The notes beneath the pieces were generated by a model, which saw only the letters and a program-made list of their open reading frames with translations, did no database searches and was not told the origin of the DNA. Positions 1 to 7,360 of a stretch of 24,359 nt of DNA are shown here, piece after piece. The stretch comes from an uncultured Ruminococcus sp. (GTDB lineage Bacteria; Bacillota; Clostridia; Oscillospirales; Ruminococcaceae): assembly GCF_937915125.1 (NCBI RefSeq), contig NZ_CALDMP010000101.1, forward strand, positions 1 through 24,359, in the 5' to 3' direction. A program made the position numbers and the translations under genes. Numbering within the stretch: the first letter of the stretch is position 1; each line of letters starts with the position of its first letter.

Positions 1-52
1 TGACGAAAAATCTGACGGCGCATCTGACGCACAATCTTTGTGCGGTATTGCC
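1..52 (+). repeat. Right half of a MITE-like element, cut by the window edge
   Basis: These 52 bases match 14666-14717 of the complete element and end in the terminal inverted repeat CTTTGTGCGGTATTGCC. The left half lies outside the window. The flank immediately after it is TTTA. Confidence 0.85.
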
Positions 53-176
53 TTTATTTTTGCAGATGGAAAATATTTTCTGAGAGGATCATGCAATGCA
101 CGGAAACACTCTGTGCGGAACGGTTCAAAAAATCGTCTTTCAGTCATTTTTGGGCGAAATTTGTGCAAAATGGCAA

Positions 177-205
177 TTGCTTTACGAGGGAAAATATGGT
201 ATACT
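177..205 (+). promoter_or_regulatory. Sigma-A-type promoter of the CAP-cohesin-dockerin gene
   Basis: A TTGCTT -35 at 177-182 and a TATACT -10 at 200-205 are separated by 17 bases, and a TGG extended -10 precedes the hexamer. It lies about 40 bases upstream of the start codon. Assigned by consensus only. Confidence 0.65.
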
Positions 206-246
206 GTTTGAAAGGAAATGATATCTCTCATCGAAAGGAGTATCTC

Positions 247-2304
247 ATGAAACATTTTATGACAAAAATTGCCGCTTGTATGACAGCTGCTCTCATGGCA
301 TTCTGTATTTGCATCCATATTCCGCCGTGCGCTATGCCGGCTGCGGCAATGTCTACCAGTCAGACCGATGAAGACCTGCAATTCTATGCCGATCAGGTGG
401 TTGCTCTGGTCAATATGGAACGTGCTGCAGAGGGGCTGGATCCGCTCTATGCCGTACCAGTTCTGAATGAGGCGGCTGCTGTCCGGGCAGAGGAGTGCAC
501 GGAACTGTTCGATCACACCCGACCGGATGGATCACGGTGCTTCACCGTTCTGGGGGAATACGGCGTATCCTATATGAGTGCCGGGGAAAATATTGCCCAG
601 GGATATACGTCTCCGGAAAAAGTGGTGAATGGCTGGATGAATTCAGACGGACACCGGGCAAATATTCTGGACGACAGTTATGACTGCATCGGTGTGGGCG
701 TTGCAAACGATGGCGGTGTACTCAACTGGACCCAGCTTTTTGTGGGGGATAGCAATGTCACCGGGAAATATATGCCGGAGTATCAGGATACCGCAGTGAC
801 AACAACGACAGCGATAACAACGACTACCACAACGACAACTACGACCACTACCACTACAACGACAAAGCTTTCAACCACTTGGCGCGATACAACAACATCC
901 ATGACCACAACGGCGCCGACCATGCCGGCAACAACTACCACGACAGAACCTGTGCAGGTCGAGGTTGACTACTATCCGTCTTATCTTTATGTCGGGGAAA
1001 CAGATTACATATCAGCCCATTGGACTGGCGGAGGATATAGCGGCTGGCAGTCTTGCATCTTTTATTCGTCGAATGAAAGCGTTTTGGAAGTTGATTTTAT
1101 GACAGGAGAATTGACCGCGGTTGCACCAGGAGCAGCATGGATAGACGCTTGTGGTCCAGGGGATAGTCGATCGGTTTATATTGAAGTACTCGAGCTGCCA
1201 AAAGAAACCACTACTACACCCATGATAACAACCACGACAACCACTACCACCACTACTTATAATGAAATATATCCGGAATTTGAAGAGATCTACTATCCGT
1301 CTTCTCTTTATGTAGGAGAAACCGGGCAGATTACTCCATACGTATTGTATGATGGCGAATACTGTCCTACTGAATTGTTATGGCTGACATTCACCTCGGA
1401 TGATGAAAGTGTACTGGAGGTTGATTACTCCACAGGTAAAGTGAGAGGAATTGCACCGGGTTATGCTACTGTTACGATTGGCGCTGTGTATGGTGGATTA
1501 GGTAGTATAGAAGAGATTGTCATAGAAGTGCTGGAAGAACCGACTGCAACAGAAATCAGCACTACAACTGCGATGACATCTGTAACGACAACGACAGCGA
1601 CAACTTCTGTTACGACCACCACCACAGATGATTCTTCCTATGATATCATTGCAGAGATCGGTACAATTTCTCTCACGCTGGACGAGCTGAAGGCGGTGGA
1701 CTATGAGGTACAGATACCGATATTCCTGAATAAGAACAACGGCTTTTCAGATCTGAGTTTTGGGATATCCTATGATCCGGACAGACTGGCGCTAACAAAA
1801 TGCGCGAACCGATCTCCTTCGCTGTTCATGGCGCCTGCCATCACAGAAGGATTCGCTTGGATTTCTTCTATCAGCCAGGAAACAGAACTGTCTGCCGGTA
1901 TTCTGGATTATACGGGTTCTGATTTTTGCCTGCTGACGGTTCATGTGACAGAGGATGCAAAACCGGGAGATGTTTTCCCGCTGACAATGGAATACGTGGG
2001 AAAAGATGGAAAAACTATTGCCGAAGCAAATAATATTGCCGGAAATGAGCTGCTTCTTTCTCTGATCAGCGGTTCGATCCAGATCGCAGGCGATAGTTCC
2101 TGCGGCGATGTAGACCTGGACGGCAGAATTTCCCTGACGGATGTCATTTTGTTGAATCATAAGATCGCCGGTGCAGTACAGTTCAACGATCTCCAGCTTC
2201 AGGTGGCAGATTGCTGTCAGGATGGTGAAGTGAATGTGGATGACGCTCTGACACTTCTGAAATTTCTGGTGCGCCTGATTTGGATCATTCCTGTATCAGA
2301 GTGA
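247..2304 (+). CDS. Secreted CAP-domain protein with two Big_2-like domains, cohesin-like module and dockerin
   Basis: This is a 685-residue secreted modular protein. The ATG at 247 follows AAGGAG by 6 bases and begins a signal peptide (residues 1-35); the frame is open further upstream but has no such site. Modules in order are: a CAP/SCP (YkwD-like) domain at about 43-170 with H90 (FDH), E114 (GENIA) and H136 (GHRANIL); a Thr-rich linker (181-234, with a run of 16 Thr); a Big_2-like Ig domain (237-316); a Thr linker (320-337); a second Big_2-like domain (346-430); a Thr linker (432-461); a cohesin-like module (464-615); and a C-terminal dockerin (about 619-678). The first dockerin loop is canonical (DVDLDGRISLTD). 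The second has Cys at the third position of the loop and is degenerate. Having both cohesin and dockerin suggests an adaptor scaffoldin carrying a CAP domain. CAP function in bacteria is poorly defined. The cohesin call rests on pattern recognition. Confidence 0.85.
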   Translation: MKHFMTKIAACMTAALMAFCICIHIPPCAMPAAAMSTSQTDEDLQFYADQVVALVNMERAAEGLDPLYAVPVLNEAAAVRAEECTELFDHTRPDGSRCFTVLGEYGVSYMSAGENIAQGYTSPEKVVNGWMNSDGHRANILDDSYDCIGVGVANDGGVLNWTQLFVGDSNVTGKYMPEYQDTAVTTTTAITTTTTTTTTTTTTTTTKLSTTWRDTTTSMTTTAPTMPATTTTTEPVQVEVDYYPSYLYVGETDYISAHWTGGGYSGWQSCIFYSSNESVLEVDFMTGELTAVAPGAAWIDACGPGDSRSVYIEVLELPKETTTTPMITTTTTTTTTTYNEIYPEFEEIYYPSSLYVGETGQITPYVLYDGEYCPTELLWLTFTSDDESVLEVDYSTGKVRGIAPGYATVTIGAVYGGLGSIEEIVIEVLEEPTATEISTTTAMTSVTTTTATTSVTTTTTDDSSYDIIAEIGTISLTLDELKAVDYEVQIPIFLNKNNGFSDLSFGISYDPDRLALTKCANRSPSLFMAPAITEGFAWISSISQETELSAGILDYTGSDFCLLTVHVTEDAKPGDVFPLTMEYVGKDGKTIAEANNIAGNELLLSLISGSIQIAGDSSCGDVDLDGRISLTDVILLNHKIAGAVQFNDLQLQVADCCQDGEVNVDDALTLLKFLVRLIWIIPVSE
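802..866 (+). repeat. ACN trinucleotide repeat coding a poly-threonine linker
   Basis: This is an imperfect ACA/ACG/ACT/ACC microsatellite within the CAP protein gene. It encodes the longest Thr run. Shorter ACN tracts lie near 1210-1258 and 1560-1627. Mixed codons suggest selection on the protein rather than recent slippage. Confidence 0.75.
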
Positions 2305-2344
2305 CGAAAAATCAAATATTTTCTTATGAAATTGTGCGTTTCTA

Positions 2345-2373
2345 TTGACAGAAACAAGCAGATATGCTATAAT
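2345..2373 (+). promoter_or_regulatory. Consensus sigma-A promoter of the DUF4234 gene
   Basis: Perfect TTGACA (2345-2350) and TATAAT (2368-2373) hexamers are separated by 17 bases, with a TGC extended -10. It should be a strong constitutive promoter. Confidence 0.85.
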
Positions 2374-2431
2374 AAGCATACAACATATTGTGGCTGAATT
2401 CGGCCAAATTCGAAAAATAAGGAGAATACTT

Positions 2432-2941
2432 ATGATTTGTCCAAATTGCGGAAGCAACAATCCAGATGATGCGGCTTTCTGCCCCAACTGCGGTGCAACA
2501 GCACAGAACAATACAGCAAACAATGCTGCAGCGGGAAATGCAGTACCGCCCCAGACACCGCCTCAGTTCACCGGAACACCCATTCCGCCCGGCGGCAGCG
2601 GCATTCAGCAGCGGAATCTTGCACTGTGCATCATTCTTTCCATTGTCACCTGCGGTATCTACGGTCTGTACTGGATCTACACCATTACAGAGGATACCAA
2701 CCGTGTGACCGGTAATCCCAATGCAACTTCCGGCGGCATTGTCATCCTGCTGGGAATCGTGACATGCGGCATCTACATGTGGTACTGGATGTATAAGGAA
2801 GGCGAATATCTGGATCAGGCGAAAACCGCACGGGGCATTCCTTCCAGCAATTCGGGAATCCTCTATCTGATTCTTTCCATTGTTGGACTGGGAATCGTTT
2901 CCTATGCGCTCATTCAGAATGAACTGAATAATCTGGCATAA
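2432..2941 (+). CDS. Zinc-ribbon and DUF4234 membrane protein
   Basis: A 169-residue protein with an N-terminal zinc ribbon formed by C3, C6, C17 and C20 (two CPNCG knuckles). A Pro/Ala/Asn-rich linker (about 25-58) follows, then three hydrophobic segments (about 63-83, 101-121 and 142-161). The paired segments with TCGIY-x-xYW motifs are typical of DUF4234. ATG 2432 was chosen because AAGGAG ends 7 bases upstream and the zinc ribbon starts right there; a longer frame from 2345 would overlap the promoter. The molecular function of DUF4234 is unknown; the zinc ribbon suggests a cytosolic binding or sensing head on a membrane anchor. It is followed by a terminator and then another small membrane protein. 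Confidence 0.85.
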   Translation: MICPNCGSNNPDDAAFCPNCGATAQNNTANNAAAGNAVPPQTPPQFTGTPIPPGGSGIQQRNLALCIILSIVTCGIYGLYWIYTITEDTNRVTGNPNATSGGIVILLGIVTCGIYMWYWMYKEGEYLDQAKTARGIPSSNSGILYLILSIVGLGIVSYALIQNELNNLA

Positions 2942-2963
2942 GTCTTTTGGGTATTTGTAATGA

Positions 2964-2997
2964 AAAAGGGGCTGTACGATTGGTACAGTCCCTTTTG
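2964..2997 (+). terminator. Intrinsic terminator after the DUF4234 gene
   Basis: GGGCTGTAC pairs with GTACAGTCCC around a short loop, preceded by A residues and followed by TTTT. It ends only about 10 bases before the ribosome binding site of the next gene. Confidence 0.75.
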
Positions 2998-3015
2998 TGA
3001 TAATTGGGAGGAACT

Positions 3016-3441
3016 ATGGAAAAAAGCCGCTTTGCTTCATATTTCCGGCAGTATCGGAAGCAGCTGAAAACTGCCGGGATCGTGGCTGCGCTGGGGCTGG
3101 GGTATTATATTCTGACTCGGCTGACGCCATTCCGGATTCCATGTGTGTTTCAGAAGATCACAGGGCTTGCTTGTCCCGGCTGTGGGGTGACCCATTTCTG
3201 TATGCGCTTGTTACAGCTGGATTTTTCCGGTGCAGCAAGAGAAAATTTGGTGCTGGCAGTGCTGCTGCCGATCTGGATGGGAGCGCTTCTCATCCGGGTG
3301 ATATGGCATCCCAGGTGGCTGCAAAAAAACAGCTGTGGGGAAAAAATACTGCTCTGGGGCAGTATTGTGGTGCTTCTGGTGTTCGGTGTGGTGCGTAATC
3401 TGCCGGGTATGGAATTTTTGCTGCCGTCTTATCGGCGGTAG
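3016..3441 (+). CDS. DUF2752 family membrane protein
   Basis: A 141-residue protein. It has a hydrophobic segment at about 19-35, then the family motif CPGCG-V-T (C53, C56) followed by an amphipathic stretch, a membrane segment at about 78-97, another at about 112-128, and the conserved Arg-Asn (R127-N128) near the C-terminus. These are hallmarks of DUF2752, a small family of unknown function, sometimes near DUF4234 or transport genes. The start at 3016 has GGGAGG 4 bases upstream; an in-frame TTG at 3004 is less likely. No promoter is visible between the upstream terminator and this gene, so expression may depend on read-through. Repeat A copy 1 begins directly after its stop codon. Confidence 0.8.
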   Translation: MEKSRFASYFRQYRKQLKTAGIVAALGLGYYILTRLTPFRIPCVFQKITGLACPGCGVTHFCMRLLQLDFSGAARENLVLAVLLPIWMGALLIRVIWHPRWLQKNSCGEKILLWGSIVVLLVFGVVRNLPGMEFLLPSYRR

Positions 3442-3585
3442 GCAATGAATTTTTTTGATCCAGCAATTTTTCAAAAATGCTGGCGAGGTCCAGGGCGAGG
3501 GCTCCACGAGCCCGTCCCGCTTTGTGAAACCTTTTCAACAAGTAAAACCTTGCAAACATTCCGGTGGAATGTTTCCAATGGAAAT
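3442..3585 (+). repeat. Repeat A, copy 1 (short form)
   Basis: The copy starts at the base after the DUF2752 stop codon. Its conserved head, with the hairpin CCAGCAATTT...AAATGCTGG and the following GCGAGGTCCAGGGCGAGG, matches 5669-5733 and the minus strand of 7623-7560. Its tail is the palindrome AAACATTCC-GGT-GGAATGTTT (3554-3574), which corresponds to the palindrome at the far end of copy 3. The middle section of copy 3 is absent here. It fills most of the 317-base gap before mazF. The remaining bases 3586-3744 hold nothing I recognise; no antitoxin gene is present. Confidence 0.75.
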
Positions 3586-3758
3586 CACTTTTATATGCTT
3601 TTGCATACAGGAACGCACTTTTCCCTCCAGGAATATGATGGAACAAAGGCCGGATGCGTTTAAAATGTCCGGGAACGGGCATACTAACAGCGAACCGGCA
3701 AACCGTGGTACAGCCGGCGTTGAATTACGGATACCATCATGGATAAGGAGGGATTCCC

Positions 3759-4106
3759 ATGCTGGTCAAGCGTGGCGAAATTTATTATGCAGATTTAAGC
3801 CCGGTTGTGGGCTCGGAACAGGGCGGCGTCCGACCGGTACTTATTGTGCAGAATGACATCGGAAACCGGCACAGTCCCACTGTCATCGCAGCGGCGATCA
3901 CTAGCCGGAAGGATAAAGCGAAGCTGCCCACCCATATCGACGTCCAGGCGGCGACCTGCGGTCTGACAAAGGACAGCGTGGTGCTGCTGGAACAGATCCG
4001 CACCCTGGATAAACGGCGGCTGAAAGATCGTATGGGCGAACTGGATGAACCGTCTATGACAAGGGTAGATCACGCCTTGCAGGTGAGCTTCGGCTTGCCG
4101 TTGTAA
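3759..4106 (+). CDS. mazF: MazF/EndoA-type mRNA interferase toxin
   Basis: A 115-residue protein that follows B. subtilis EndoA (NdoA) almost collinearly. It opens with the VKRGEIYYADLSPVVGSEQGG type N-terminus, then R25 in VRPVLIVQND, T48 in AAITS, and the LLEQIRTLDKRRL block. R25 and T48 occupy the positions of the known catalytic pair. Family members cut single-stranded RNA at short motifs (UACAU for EndoA); the specificity here is unknown. AAGGAGGG lies 6 bases before the ATG. In most Firmicutes the antitoxin MazE/EndoAI is the gene directly upstream, often after alr. Here only repeat A precedes it, so the toxin appears to stand alone. Confidence 0.93.
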   Translation: MLVKRGEIYYADLSPVVGSEQGGVRPVLIVQNDIGNRHSPTVIAAAITSRKDKAKLPTHIDVQAATCGLTKDSVVLLEQIRTLDKRRLKDRMGELDEPSMTRVDHALQVSFGLPL

Positions 4107-4124
4107 ACAAATCCATGCAAAATC

Positions 4125-4152
4125 GGGCGGATAATATCCGCCCCTACATTTT
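4125..4152 (+). terminator. Probable terminator after mazF
   Basis: GGGCGGA and TCCGCCC form a 7-bp stem around the loop TAATA, followed by CTACATTTTTA. The T-run is offset by several bases, so efficiency is uncertain. Confidence 0.5.
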
Positions 4153-4159
4153 TATTGCA

Positions 4160-4193
4160 CAAAAAGAGCGCACACCAGATGGTATGCGCTCTG
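4160..4193 (-). terminator. Intrinsic terminator of rpsT
   Basis: On the minus strand AGAGCGCATACC pairs with GGTGTGCGCTCT around a 4-base loop, with one G-U pair, followed by TTTTTG. It sits about 30 bases after the rpsT stop codon. Confidence 0.85.
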
Positions 4194-4222
4194 ATTTGTT
4201 GTTATGGCTTTGGCAGTAAAAC

Positions 4223-4483
4223 TTAGCCAGCTGCGTTCAGCTTCTTCGCCAGCTGAGACTTCTTTCGGGCAGCAGCGTTCTTGTGCATCAGACCCTTTGC
4301 GCAAGCCTGGTCTACACGCTTGATTGCTGCGCGTACTGCAGCTTCTTTGTCAGCAGCGTTTGCTGCACATGCAGCGTCAGCCTTCTTAATCATGGTCTTC
4401 AGGTTGGACTTGCGAGCCTTGTTAGCAGCAGTCTTTGTAGCGCTTACCTTTACACGCTTCTTTGCAGAACGAATATTCGGCAT
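4223..4483 (-). CDS. rpsT: 30S ribosomal protein S20
   Basis: An 86-residue, Lys/Ala-rich basic protein starting MPNIRSAKKR, with the helical repeats typical of S20 and the usual family length. S20 binds 16S rRNA early in assembly of the small subunit. ATG at 4483 has AAGGAG at 4493-4498 (minus strand), 9 bases upstream; the frame is open further upstream but does not look like S20. The gene diverges from gpr, the same neighbour arrangement as in B. subtilis (rpsT/gpr). It has its own promoter, a roughly 165-base leader and its own terminator. Confidence 0.97.
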   Translation of the reverse strand: MPNIRSAKKRVKVSATKTAANKARKSNLKTMIKKADAACAANAADKEAAVRAAIKRVDQACAKGLMHKNAAARKKSQLAKKLNAAG

Positions 4484-4549
4484 AGTTAAAATCTCCTTTT
4501 CAAATAGTATGGTCGGAATTTCCTCGAATAACCGGAAAGTTGTCGTCAT

Positions 4550-4657
4550 ACACTAAAAACAGCATTGACACGGTACCGTTTTTAGCTGGAAAAATTCCCT
4601 TGCAAATGGAACGACCAAATGCTGGTGCTCTCCGGGAGAACACCGTGACTAAGCTTT
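4550..4657 (-). promoter_or_regulatory. Structured rpsT leader
   Basis: The untranslated leader between the promoter and rpsT contains two possible hairpins on the minus strand. GGTGTTCTC pairs with GAGAGCACC (about 4625-4645), and CTAAAAAC pairs with GTTTTTAG across a loop that contains GGTACC (about 4554-4587). Length and structure suggest autogenous or attenuation control, but I do not recognise a named family. Confidence 0.35.
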
Positions 4658-4686
4658 ATTATACCACAGAACACGCCGAAATGCAA
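4658..4686 (-). promoter_or_regulatory. rpsT promoter
   Basis: On the minus strand a TTGCAT -35 (4681-4686) and a TATAAT -10 (4658-4663) are separated by 17 bases, with a TGG extended -10. Confidence 0.75.
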
Positions 4687-4762
4687 TAGGTATTTTCGAG
4701 GAAGCCGACAATATTTTGGCGTGAAAAGCCAGCAGATTGCACAAAAACCAGGAGGAATACAC

Positions 4763-5617
4763 ATGGATTCAATTCGTACTGACCTTGCCGTAGAGCGCAC
4801 CGCCGCTGCACCGGAGTTGCCTGGCGTGACACAAGAAACACGTGGAAAAGCCTTTTCCGTCACAGAGATCTGCATCAAGAACGACACCTGCGGCGCACCC
4901 ATCGGAAAGCCAGCAGGCCGCTATGTGACATTAGAGGCAGAGGCACTCTCACGGAACAGTGCCCAGTATGAGGAAATGGCGGAGGAGCTTGCCGCTGAAC
5001 TGGAGCGCTTTTTGCCGAAAGAGGGATGCGTTTTCGTCGCTGGGTTGGGAAATCGTGCCATTACGCCGGATGCACTGGGACCCCGTGTGGCATCAAAAGT
5101 GTTGGCAACACGTCATTTGCGCACGGCACTCAGCAAGGAAGAATTGGAGTATCTGCCGGAACTGCGTCCGGTATGCGTCCTTGCCGGGGGCGTTTTGGGG
5201 CAGACTGGTATGGAATCGGCGGAACTTCTGGAGGCGGTTTGCCATCAGGTACAGCCGGCAGCAGTTGTGGCAGTGGATGCACTGGCATGTGCGGAGTTGT
5301 CCCGGCTGGGGACGACCATTCAGATGAGCGACAGCGGTATTTCTCCGGGCAGCGGTGTGGCAAATCATCGTGCGGAATTGTCGAAGCGCACATTGGGCGT
5401 GCCGGTAGTGGCACTGGGTGTGCCGACAGTGGTGGATCTGCACACGGCAGTGCAGGGGATCTACGGCAAGAGCGTGCCCAAAAATCGTCCCAATATGATG
5501 GTGACGCCCAGGGATGTGGACAGGCTCATTGATCATGCCGGGGATCTGCTGGCGTGCTCGCTGAATATGGCATTGCATCCAGGCATGACCTTTGCGCAAG
5601 CGGAAGGCTTAGGATAA
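4763..5617 (+). CDS. gpr: GPR spore germination endopeptidase
   Basis: A 284-residue protein of the GPR family, which degrades small acid-soluble spore proteins at germination. The N-terminus has SIRTDLAVE, the conserved segment that resembles the SASP cleavage site and lies at the autoprocessing point. The body has GLGNRAITPDALGP (D103) and the VDALA block (D172) followed by SDSGISPGSGV; these are the two conserved Asp regions of the family. The ATG at 4763 follows AGGAGG by 7 bases; an ATG at 4721 in the same frame lacks a site. The protein is shorter than the Bacillus zymogens (about 370 residues). It diverges from rpsT as in B. subtilis, but spoIIP, the usual next gene, is absent. Its presence argues for spore-forming ability or ancestry. 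Confidence 0.93.
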   Translation: MDSIRTDLAVERTAAAPELPGVTQETRGKAFSVTEICIKNDTCGAPIGKPAGRYVTLEAEALSRNSAQYEEMAEELAAELERFLPKEGCVFVAGLGNRAITPDALGPRVASKVLATRHLRTALSKEELEYLPELRPVCVLAGGVLGQTGMESAELLEAVCHQVQPAAVVAVDALACAELSRLGTTIQMSDSGISPGSGVANHRAELSKRTLGVPVVALGVPTVVDLHTAVQGIYGKSVPKNRPNMMVTPRDVDRLIDHAGDLLACSLNMALHPGMTFAQAEGLG

Positions 5618-5668
5618 AAAACGTAGCATCGAAGAATATTCTCCATCCATTTTCTAAAAGGCAGCTTG

Positions 5669-5826
5669 GCAATGAAGTTTTTTGAGCCGGTAAATTTTCA
5701 AAAATGCTGGCGAGATCCAGGCGAAGAGCCATGGTGGGGCAAGGGGCTTCGCCACCTGCGGCGGTATGGATTTATACGTTATCTCCTTGAGAATTCCTGT
5801 TTCCTTGTGAATATTCACGGAAACTG
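5669..5826 (+). repeat. Repeat A, copy 2 (diverged)
   Basis: The head, 5669-5733, shares with copies 1 and 3 the pattern GCAATGAAG, T-run, then TTTTCAAAAATGCTGGCGAG and GATCCAGGCGA. The tail differs in sequence but again ends near an inverted repeat (GTTTCC ... GTGAATATTCAC ... GGAAAC, about 5799-5824). The 302-base gap 5618-5919 holds this repeat and the promoter of the next gene; 5618-5668 shows nothing distinct. Confidence 0.65.
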
Positions 5827-5852
5827 TCTTGAAATCTCGTGCAATTTGTGAC

Positions 5853-5882
5853 TTGCACTGACACTTGAAAATATGCTATAAT
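5853..5882 (+). promoter_or_regulatory. Promoter of the solute-binding lipoprotein gene
   Basis: A TTGCAC -35 (5853-5858) and a TATAAT -10 (5877-5882) are separated by 18 bases, with a TGC extended -10. It lies about 37 bases before the start codon. Confidence 0.7.
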
Positions 5883-5919
5883 AATTGTGTACGTTTGCAG
5901 AAAGGAGTTGGTGTGATTC

Positions 5920-7326
5920 ATGAAAAAATATGCAAGAATTGCGCTGAGTTGTTTGCTCGCCGTTGTACTGTCTGCGCCTCTGGCTGCTTGCGGTTCGGGA
6001 AAAGAAGCGGATAAAACCCCGAAAAAGGACATGTCCGCTACCACTCGTGAGGAACTGGCAGAACTGGCGAAGTCAGACGAACGTCTGACAGGCGAACTGG
6101 AAAATAAAACCATCAAGTGGATGTCCGACTGGGATATCAATTCTGACGACTCGGGAAAAACGACGCCCATTGAATTGGCGGTTTTCCAGGAACGCTACGG
6201 CGGTGAGATCGAGTGGTATCAGACCACCTATGGCGCACGCTATGATAACCTGGCAAATTCCATCAATAGTGACGAGGGTGTGGATTTCTTCTACGGCGGA
6301 AACTGGGACGCATTCCCTAAGGGTGCTGTCCGTGGTATGTTTGTGCCCTATGACGATTATATTGACCTGGATTCTGAACTGTGGGCAGATGTCAAGGACG
6401 CCAACGATGCTATGATCTGGGATGGCAATCACTACATGGCTATCGTTGAAGTTACCGGTGATAACTGTGCTGTCATCTATAACCGCAAGACCATGGATGA
6501 AAACGGTCTGGACGATCCGGCAGAACTGTTTGAAAAAGGCGAGTGGACATGGGATGCCTTTGAGGATATGCTGGAGGAATTCGTAGATACTTCCGAAGAG
6601 CGCTATGGCATCGACAGCTGGTATTTCGAATCCGGTCTGTCTGCTTCTACTGGTGTGCCGTATATCGGCATGGAGGACGGCAAGCTGGTGAATAACCTGC
6701 GCAATGAAGCCATTGAGGATTATCAGAACTGGATGTACGGACTGTGGCAGGCGGATTATATTGCCCTGGGTGTCGGCGACTATGGTTGGACGTCCCGTGA
6801 TTATTACATCGGTGAGGGCAAGCTGCTGTTCTATCCCTGCGGTCTGTGGACGCTAGGCACAGAAAAGTCGCAGTGGTCCAAGACATTCGGCGAGGACGTA
6901 TTCTTTGTGCCTGTGCCGAAATATGAAAAGGCGGACGAGTATTACATCCCCACCAGTGTCAATGCGTACTGCTTTGTAAAGGGCGGTCACAATCCGGAGG
7001 GTGTCGGCAAATTCCTGGATTGCTTCCGGTTCAGCAAGGTCAGCGACGGTGCACAGGAGATCAGCGACGAACAGTTTGTCAGCGACTATGAGTGGACAGA
7101 CGAAATGATCGAGATGAAGAACACCATGAACGAAATGGCGCTGGAAAATCCCGTGTTCGATTTCTATAACGGTATTTCTTCCGATGTCACCGATGTTCTG
7201 GACAGCAGTGAGCATGGTGTACGTGCCGCTTCCAGAGGCGTGCCGTGGAATGAGTCTGTCAATGCGATCTATGACCAGATGCAGAACTATATTGATGAGG
7301 TCAATGAGAAGCCTACAATGGGTTAA
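5920..7326 (+). CDS. Extracellular solute-binding lipoprotein (family 1 type)
   Basis: A 468-residue lipoprotein. Residues 1-23 form a lipoprotein signal peptide with lipobox LAAC (C24), then a GSGKEADK linker. The rest has the pattern of family 1 binding proteins for sugars or oligosaccharides: an IKWMSDWD strand, an FFYGGNWDAFPKGAVRG segment, AVIYNRKTMDENGLDDP, GEWTWDAFEDML, and a C-terminal FDFYNGISSDVTDV region. The protein is rich in Asp, Glu, Trp and Tyr, consistent with carbohydrate binding, but the ligand cannot be read from the sequence. AAAGGAG lies 12 bases before ATG 5920, a long spacing; an in-frame GTG at 5911 would be only 3 bases away. No ABC permease or ATPase gene is adjacent, so it is an orphan here. 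Confidence 0.88.
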   Translation: MKKYARIALSCLLAVVLSAPLAACGSGKEADKTPKKDMSATTREELAELAKSDERLTGELENKTIKWMSDWDINSDDSGKTTPIELAVFQERYGGEIEWYQTTYGARYDNLANSINSDEGVDFFYGGNWDAFPKGAVRGMFVPYDDYIDLDSELWADVKDANDAMIWDGNHYMAIVEVTGDNCAVIYNRKTMDENGLDDPAELFEKGEWTWDAFEDMLEEFVDTSEERYGIDSWYFESGLSASTGVPYIGMEDGKLVNNLRNEAIEDYQNWMYGLWQADYIALGVGDYGWTSRDYYIGEGKLLFYPCGLWTLGTEKSQWSKTFGEDVFFVPVPKYEKADEYYIPTSVNAYCFVKGGHNPEGVGKFLDCFRFSKVSDGAQEISDEQFVSDYEWTDEMIEMKNTMNEMALENPVFDFYNGISSDVTDVLDSSEHGVRAASRGVPWNESVNAIYDQMQNYIDEVNEKPTMG

Positions 7327-7360
7327 TTTCTTCTGAGTTAGAAATATCCCAAAGCTGATT

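Noticed and set aside
40..246. N-terminal extension of the CAP protein from position 40
   Set aside because: It would include the promoter and MITE end; the start at 247 has a ribosome binding site and a signal peptide.
3455..3856. A 133-codon frame upstream of mazF as its antitoxin
   Set aside because: It runs through repeat A and into the mazF coding region, and its translation has no MazE or ribbon-helix-helix features.
4686..4720. Sigma-G-type promoter for gpr
   Set aside because: GTATT and CAATATT resemble the hexamers, but the spacing (about 14) is too short to support the call.
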